Source: Enoplosus armatus
Lineage: Eukaryota > Chordata > Actinopteri > Centrarchiformes > Enoplosidae
DNA: 64,000 nucleotides
Direction of reading: 5' to 3'
Assembly: GCF_043641665.1 (NCBI RefSeq)
Contig: NC_092191.1
Location: 20,057,501-20,121,500 of the forward strand
Part shown: positions 56,651-64,000 of the stretch, piece by piece
How positions within the stretch are numbered: the stretch's first letter is position 1
How the letters are laid out: the number at the start of each line of letters is the position of its first letter
Made by a program: the position numbers and the translations under genes
Notes under the pieces: generated by a model
The model's database searches: none
What the model was told of the DNA's origin: nothing
What the model saw: the letters and a program-made list of their open reading frames with translations, nothing else

Positions 56651-59600
56651 TTCCTTCTACGTCAACTTGCCTCGTTTTCTACAGAAACGTTCACCAAATG
56701 TATTAAGATATCACATTAGATTACATTTCTCAATAATATTCTAATATAGGCATTACATTTAAAGTGGCGTTATATTCATGTTTAACCGTTGCATGGTTAG
56801 CCACTTACAGTAATAATGACAAACTGCTGCTAAGTCAGGCCTGACAATGTTTTCATATCTGACTGACTGCACCCTCTGCTACAGTTGACAGCTTTGCGTA
56901 GGCCTTTTCAACAGCAGTCATTTTGACTTGTGATGGTAGGAAAAGCACAGGTGTTACTAATAACATTAATGATGGCACCGTTCTCTTTGCCATGATAGTG
57001 TGACAGTGAGCTGGCGTGCACAATATCAGGGCCCTGAAACTGAAGCAGCTAAATGGAATTCAGCCATCATTCACTTTATTACTTACTCCTGTGCGTTTCC
57101 TTCTGTCGCGCATCAAAGGAAGGCCTTCTGTGCTTTTTCTCTTTGGAACAACCCCCCCCCCCCCCCCACATGAGATACAACACCTCATGAAAGCAGTTCA
57201 CAGTGCCTCGTGTGCACTTTTCGTCCATCTCTCCGGTCTTATGTAACCTTGTTTGCTTCAGGTGATGTGCAGGTGATGACAGTTGTAGCGGCTCCAGTGC
57301 CAGAGCGAAGGAGTCTTCAAAGAGATGAGCTCAGCTTGATGCCTAGGTGACAGCACAGGGAAGAAAGGTCGCTCTTGCTTGTTGAGGTGTGTGCGTCTGT
57401 GCCTGTTTCTGTGCAGGGAGGAAGGGATTAGGACAAGGGGAATGCAATTGAAGTGGGCTTGGTGGGGCGGAGGGGTGTCTGTGTTCATTCTCTACACGCC
57501 TCATGATTGCTTTGTCTCTCCTTTCTGCTCTTTTTGTCACTGCATATGCACTTTCCCTGAGTCTGTGAGCCTTATTGTTGACCATGAATCCGTCTTTGTC
57601 ATGGGAAATGAAAGACTTGGAGTTGATAAGAGGAGCGTCTAATAAAGCAAACAAAACTGTTACCTGTGGGCACACTTGCAGCAGTAGTGAGGTTAGTTCA
57701 ATATTTGCCTCTCTGGCCTTTTATGGAGAAATATATTACTGCTTTCAGCCCGCATTCAGTTCATTCCCGCTGCTTCAATTACTGAACTAGATTCATGACA
57801 GAGGGAAGAGGAGCAGCAGTCTCGCCGAGGCAATTCCTGCGGGAAACCCGAATGAAACTGTAAGTACATTTTCACTGTCCCCATTGCTCGGGCAACCTCG
57901 CAGCAAATGAGGAGGATCGGAGAGGATGAAGACTCGGATCGCAAATCACAAAGTCAACACGAGTTGCTTGACAGACTGACAGATGTAAACTCTCTGTAGT
58001 TAGTAATCCCATTCATTACGCAGGATGTGTGTGCGTGTGTGTGTGTGTGTGTGTGTAGTATCTGACTGTGTGGGGAGGCCTCTGTGCAGTGTAGTGAGAC
58101 AAACCCTGGGCTCCTACGTTTAAGTCAGCAGCCAGCCCAGACTTTATTGCCCATGGAAACCAATTAAAACCAGTTTTCAGATACTCTCAGCATCCCTGCA
58201 TTGTTTCCACGTCAAAATTCTTCCAACGTTTAAGAATAATAGTCCGACTGGTTGGCTGTGTTTTTTTTTGCTTTTTTTTAATATAAACTTTTAAGTATAT
58301 AGGCTTGACCTTTTTGATTAAGTACTTATAACTAGTACTTAGTGCTTATATACTAAATATATATGCTAAGTTATCCAAAGTTGCAGGGGGATTATTGACT
58401 GTTCCCGCATGGCACAAATACAGATAAGTTTGCCAGACATGCTAATGATTGCAGCTCATGTTAGAAGAGATAAGACAGTTTAATCCATTCCTTACACCAT
58501 TATTCCTGTTTTTTTTTTTTTTTTGTTTTATAAAAGCTTAAAGAAAGTTTCTCACTATCTGTCTGATAGCAAAAGTAGGCAAACTTTTAAACTGACAATG
58601 AAACGATAGCATTTTTTGTTATGGCCGTCTGTCTGAGATTCGTTTTTTTTTTCCAGGAGGCTATTTGTAAGTGAGAGAATGAGGTCAGAGGAAGGTGACT
58701 CTGTTCTTCACATTAACTGCGAGAGGACAGGACAGGACTGCGCGCCTGTTGGCCAGCCTCTATACAGTCAGAATACCACACCACCCACCACCACCGTGCC
58801 TCTTCGTGGAGCTCTGAGCTCACTTGTATTGCCAGAGGGTTTGTCACACTCAATATGTTTACATGCACACAAGAAACAAGGTTATTGAGAGAAATCAGGT
58901 TAAGAAATCAGAGGACATGTTTACATCCATGTTACCGTAAAACCCGTGTTTACATGCAGTTGGTCAGTAATCCGATTTCTCCCCTACCCCCAACCATATT
59001 TTTTAACCAAGGGCTTTGGATTTAATTATTTTGGACACAAGGATGCACCACTTCAAGTAATAATCTTCCCTTTCATCATTCCCTTTGGTCGTGCACAGTT
59101 ACTGTTCAGTGTCCACGTGGCTGAAAATCGGGTTTTCTAGCAGAAATCTAAATCCACATTTCTCTTAACCCCTTACCTCAATTAAGCCGAGTTTCTCTCA
59201 GACAGCCAACAGTAACCCCCCCCCACACACACATATACACTCACTGGTGGCACACAAGCACACACATCCATATTCTCATTCTTGAAATACTCTACAGTGA
59301 ATGGCCACTGAAATGTGATGCTATTAAATGTGACAGAGGCTCCTCCTTTCCCGCTGCCTGTTATACCCCCGGGGGAGTGTGCATGCAAACAAGCCTCCTT
59401 CACTTCGTGGATCAGAGGTCTATAAAAACTGTACTGGACCACGCAGGTGTCGAAAGAGGTGTGTCTTGGGCCACTTTCAGAGAATTCAAGGTGTTGTGTA
59501 AACAATGTTTTGGAGGTTTTGGAAATTGGGTTTGGGCTGAGGCATCATGTGAGCGCACACCTGACTGCTGAACTGAATATACAGCCCTGGTGCTTGTCCT

Positions 59601-62600
59601 AAATACCTGCGAGGACTAATAGAAGTCAGGTGTATCTGGGCCAGAACACGATGTGTCCTGCCTGTGCTTCAAACTCAGAGCTGCTAAGGGGAAAGAACTA
59701 GGCCACAGTGTCCATTTCCTCTCACCTTAAACACGCACTTAGAGGCAGTGTCATACACGCCATGCCTCAGCTAAAGCACAGTTTTGGCAGTGCTTAAACG
59801 TTCCATCTTCTCCTATGGTTGGAGAGCAAAGCCAGTGTTGCCTAAACTGAGCTGTTTTCTTTTGTCCCTGAGGTAGAATTCCCCTCTTTTACCTCCACTG
59901 TGAGTGCTCAGTGATACACTGATTATAAAAAGTCTTCTTTAAATGTTTGCATATGAAGCATTTCCTGAAAATGATCTCAAATTGGGATCGGAAATGTTAA
60001 CGTGAATCTTTTATGGTACACCAAGACCGTCCCTCTGAAGCACATACTGCAATTTAGTATTTAGTGTGTTCATATGAAGACAGCTGGTGTTGGAAGTGAA
60101 GATGCATTATTCAGCCCTCAGTGTACTTTTCACCTTTGACTGCCTGAAAATAAAGTGTTTTTTATTTTTTCAAAACTCAATACCTGAGCAGTATAGAGCT
60201 GAACTGTATAGAGCTCTATTTAGAGTCTAGGCCACATCACCCTTTTCCTTTTCTCTTAGAGACTCTTTGTGACTGCTCTTCCTCTTCCTATCCCTCTACC
60301 ACACTCCCTCCCACCACCTCCCACCAGACTCTAAATAGATCCCTAATGTATCCCTCTGTGAACAGTGGAAAGGTTAGTATGGCATTTTTGTCCATCTCTT
60401 CGCGGCGGTGTGTCACAGCCCAGTGGTTTGTGAAAACCAGGTCCTGCTGAAGATGCAGGAGGATGTTGGAAGCGGTCAGGGTCGGGTACTGGGATACAGT
60501 TCTCAACTGGACCCACTGGACAGCTGCCTACATGGGTGGTTATGCGTGAGTCAATGCATGTGCGTAGTGTTAACAATATGGCGGAAGCTCTCTCTCAAAG
60601 GTGTAGCCAAACGTCGCTGCATTTCCTGCAGCATTGTGTTCGAATCCAATGTTTTTCATGACGCTAATGCTAGCATGTCCGACGCAATTTAAAAACAAGC
60701 GTAAAACAGGGACATTCAACGTGTGCATGGTGAGATAGAGAATATTGGTATTTAGATGTTTTCTTCAAATGTTCCAAAAGGAATTGCAGCATACCTTGTC
60801 ATTAACGACAAGTGACGGGTTTATTGCACTTAAATCTGCTGAAAAAAAGGTTGCTTTTGTTGTTACTCAAATGAGGTGGAAAGGATTACAACCAAGATTA
60901 GAGCAGAACATGCACACATTTAAGATGATGCTACCAGCAAACGATTGGCATTGGCAAACTCAAACGATAAATCGCTGATCAAAATAGCGGCCGATTTATT
61001 TTCTGCTGATCGAATAATTAATGGATCGACCAGTTGTTTCAGCTTTAAAAGACACCCAGCTTTGGTCTGTACCTCTAGCTTTAACGATTATGCAGTGGCT
61101 GACCTGGTTTCAGCGTGCTGGTTTGGGATGATGACCTTTGAGGAGTCGGGCTGGGCTGAATCCATTGCTTTTTCACTGCAGAAACTTGACACCGTGCTGC
61201 AGGAGTAACTTACACTTAACATCGACTTGCAGTGTAGACGTGTTGTCTGACCCCAGATATAGTGAGAAGCCATAGGCAGTTCATCACAAGTCCAGCACGA
61301 TGCCTTCCCTGTGTTTTCTTAAGGGGCCGAAACATGATGAATACACAATGTGCCAATGCCGGCCCAGGAGTTGTGAATCACAGTGAATTAATTATTCCAA
61401 TGCAGGGACTAGGAGATGATGTGGCATCCCTGTAACGTAACATAGACAGAGAGAAACACACACACACGCACACAAAGGAACACATTGCTATGGTAACCTC
61501 AGAAGTTTTCACACGGTCCAGATGATGTTTCTTTGTGACAGTGCTGTGCATGCCAGAGTCCCCATGCTGCAGTGCAGAATTATCCTCTGAAGTGTTCTCG
61601 TCTTGCTCCCCTCTTCGTCTTGACAGCCTTTAGATGTACGATACAGCCTCCCGTAGTGATTTCTCTGTGCGTAGGGGTCCAATTTCACATCTCCTCTTTC
61701 ATTCTCAGCGCTATGGCTCCCGGTTTGTGAAGATTTACTTGACATCTGTGCAGCATTCAACTTTACAACTGCGCAATACTGTGCATACTCACACGTACTG
61801 TACAAAAAGTTTATGACTGCTTTTTACATTGTGTTGCAACTGCATTTGCACGTGCTTGTGTTTGACTAAATGCATGTACAGGTGGGTAACTTGAGTGAAA
61901 CTCTAGGCCAAACCGTGGATGTTACAGTGGTCTGCTCATACAGTGCAGGGCAGAGCAGGAAGCATACATGGTTGAAGTTAGAATCCTTTACATTTCGGTC
62001 CTGTTTGATTTGGCGACACCCGTGGTTACTGTGGTAACAGCAAGCATTACAGGTTCCAAAACTCAGGAGGCAACACTCCTTGAGCAGCTACTTTGTCAGA
62101 AATCGAACAGACGTGCAACTGCATAGTGCAGCCAAACACAGTCACGTTGTTTTTATAAAGAAAATGGTCAGTAATAATTGCAACCGCAATCTGATTCCAT
62201 GCTGGCACAGAGTGAGTAGTTTTCCACACAACAGCAGGACACAGTAAAGTTGGTTACCTTGCTGAGGAGTTGGAGGTGTGCAGCCTGGTAACAGTGAGGC
62301 TGTTTATAGATGAGTTCAAATGAAAAAATGCTGGATTATGCGCTGCAGCATTTCCCGTAAATCTCTTATGCAAGGCAAGTTGAATCCAGTGCGGGAATGG
62401 CGGACTCCACCACTAACAATGAAATGCATTGAAATGTAGCCCTGTCGGGGACTGTCTCTGACTCCCATAGAAAAGCTCTGGGAACGGCCACTAATGAGTT
62501 AGTCTTCATCCTTGAAGTCTTTTCTCTTGAAGGGCTGTGGTTTAAAAATTGCAGACCATGAATAGTGTTGAGAACGGTTTGATTTTATTTATGAAAATCT

Positions 62601-64000
62601 TTAGGATTATATTTTATGTTAGAAGTAAGATTGATGGATATGCACAGATGTTTGAAGAAATAAGTTGCATTTGAGCAAGACCTCCTTCACAATAGGATGA
62701 AAAGGTAGACTAAGAGAGCAGAATTAAAACAGGGAACGACAGGGAGGAGAGATATGGATATCCTAAAGAGTTAGACGTGGCAAACAAGATGACTGGCCAG
62801 TGTCTCCATCCACACTAGTCTGGGGAGACGGGCTAGGTGGATGATGGATGTAGAAATAAACAGGCATGACGGCTCGGGGAGAAAATCAGTAGTTTCTATC
62901 AGTTGGCAATGAAGCACCCAATAACACTTTGGCAGTTGATGTGTCATCCTTGATCTACAGTGTGCCCTCTATTGATCTTCTTTAAGGCCCCAGCAGTTCA
63001 ACTTCATTCTAATTTGGTGAGTAACCTTAGCAACAAGGTACGGCACATGAATCACATGCCCCACTAGTTGTTTTTGAATGGAGGTTCATCACATTAGTGA
63101 GGCACACAAACAGGAAAAAAAAAAAACCAGCCAGATCAAGCCTTAATGGATGCTTTAATTTTCCAGCAGTATGAATCTTTTGTGTCATCATAAAAGCTGT
63201 CCAGCAGATGAAGATAGAAAAAAAAATCACTCTCAGGGTAATTAATGCACATGCAAGGAGACTCAAAGACGTTAACGCCACGTGGCGGTCTGTCCTCAGG
63301 GATTGTCGGCCCACTACTGGAATTGAATACAGAGTTGCACCGGCACACCCTGCGTACGTAAACCCCCACCCCCCCCATCCTCGTCCAATTATCAGTTGAG
63401 ATCCATAGCTGAAATTGTCACGGCTATAAAGACAATGAGCTCTGTGGTGCTCATGTATATTCATGAGGATGCTCTGTTTAGAGAGCCCGCAATTAGGCTG
63501 TATTAGCGCTCTAGTGTACAAGGAGAAAATTATGATGATGGCTGCTCAGTGATGATAGTGATTTAAGTAAACAAATTCATCAAACGCGGCCTTCAGCGCG
63601 CTGCAGAGGCACTTCGCTGTCGGGCTTGAAATTTAAGACAGCAAGCATTTGCTTCTTGTCGCCAGTCACAGAGTAAACCTTAGCTACATAACAATCTCTG
63701 AGGTAAACAGGGAGACTCCGTGTTTCAATGAACTACTTACAGAGGCGGTAGTTCTCTCTGTCACAAACAAGCAGTGTAACTGTGGAAACTGAGTGTGACT
63801 TCTTCACCTGATCCTCGTTCCGTACAGTCGTCAGCGAGTGCACTAGTTTGTGTGAGAAGCACCTCCAAGGGCCCGGTCTTGAAACTTGGAACTACTTGAA
63901 ATGAATCATGCCGGCAGTGATGACTATTCAAGCCACCACCATATTCTCTTTATCGCCGTCCAAGGCACATGCAGCCCTCCCTGTGCTGATCAAAAGAACA

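Larger units (their letters stand above)
52231..64000 (+). other. stk32c: stk32c intron 1 (part)
   Basis: Sequence after the stk32c exon 1 donor. I looked for the next exon (NFDHFQILRAIGKGSFGK) and did not find it. The stretch holds (TG)n arrays near 53142, 55678 and 58026, a (GA)n tract at 53527-53549, a dispersed-repeat copy at 54435-54710, a degenerate tandem array at 56285-56650, a C-run near 57151, and a unique-looking block at 63150-63570. No other gene was recognised. Confidence 0.75.

Noticed and set aside
63027..63521. Minus-strand frame of 164 codons
   Set aside because: The translation contains a poly-Phe stretch from a T-run and does not resemble any family I know. Treated as non-coding.
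1..64000. CRISPR arrays, bacterial operons, prophages, tRNA and rRNA genes
   Set aside because: No arrays of spaced identical repeats, no tRNA B-box in a cloverleaf context, no rRNA similarity and no dense bacterial-type gene packing were seen. The window is vertebrate nuclear DNA.

Overview
The window is nuclear DNA from a ray-finned fish, probably a percomorph teleost. It has intron-rich vertebrate genes, abundant (CA/TG)n microsatellites, and several dispersed repeat families that I recognise as common in percomorph genomes. The gene order matches human 10q26.3 in reverse: inpp5a (first coding exon, minus) - pwwp2b (complete CDS, minus) - lrrc27 (complete CDS, minus) - stk32c (first coding exon, plus). 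I identified the genes by translating exons, checking splice junctions and reading phases, and comparing with vertebrate families from memory. No database search was run.

Layout. 1-7255: inside inpp5a intron 1; no further exon seen. 7256-7333: inpp5a coding exon 1, with a CpG-rich promoter to about 7900 carrying a CRE and a CCAAT box. About 8.0-35.5 kb: a 27-kb gene-poor interval of microsatellites, dispersed repeats and homeodomain-motif-rich stretches that may be conserved non-coding DNA; two short unidentified reading frames lie here (20068-20310, 30109-30354). About 35.49-37.42 kb: inferred 3'UTR exon of pwwp2b. 39742-43893: pwwp2b coding exons, 622 aa with a C-terminal PWWP domain. 44905-50320: lrrc27, ten coding exons and 449 aa, plus a non-coding first exon near 50.6 kb. 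About 50.65-52.1 kb: the head-to-head lrrc27/stk32c promoter region, with an exact RFX X-box. 52149-52230: stk32c coding exon 1; the rest of the window is its intron 1.

The four genes are not an operon-like functional set. inpp5a ends Ins(1,4,5)P3 calcium signalling, pwwp2b is a chromatin reader, lrrc27 is a leucine-rich-repeat/coiled-coil protein with a cilium-type promoter motif, and stk32c is an AGC-like kinase whose first exon carries a potential N-myristoylation start. The linkage looks like old vertebrate synteny. I found no undescribed multi-gene system. The best leads are regulatory and gene-structural: the X-box, the pwwp2b stop codon abutting a splice donor with an inferred separate 3'UTR exon, and the weak-then-strong start codons of stk32c.
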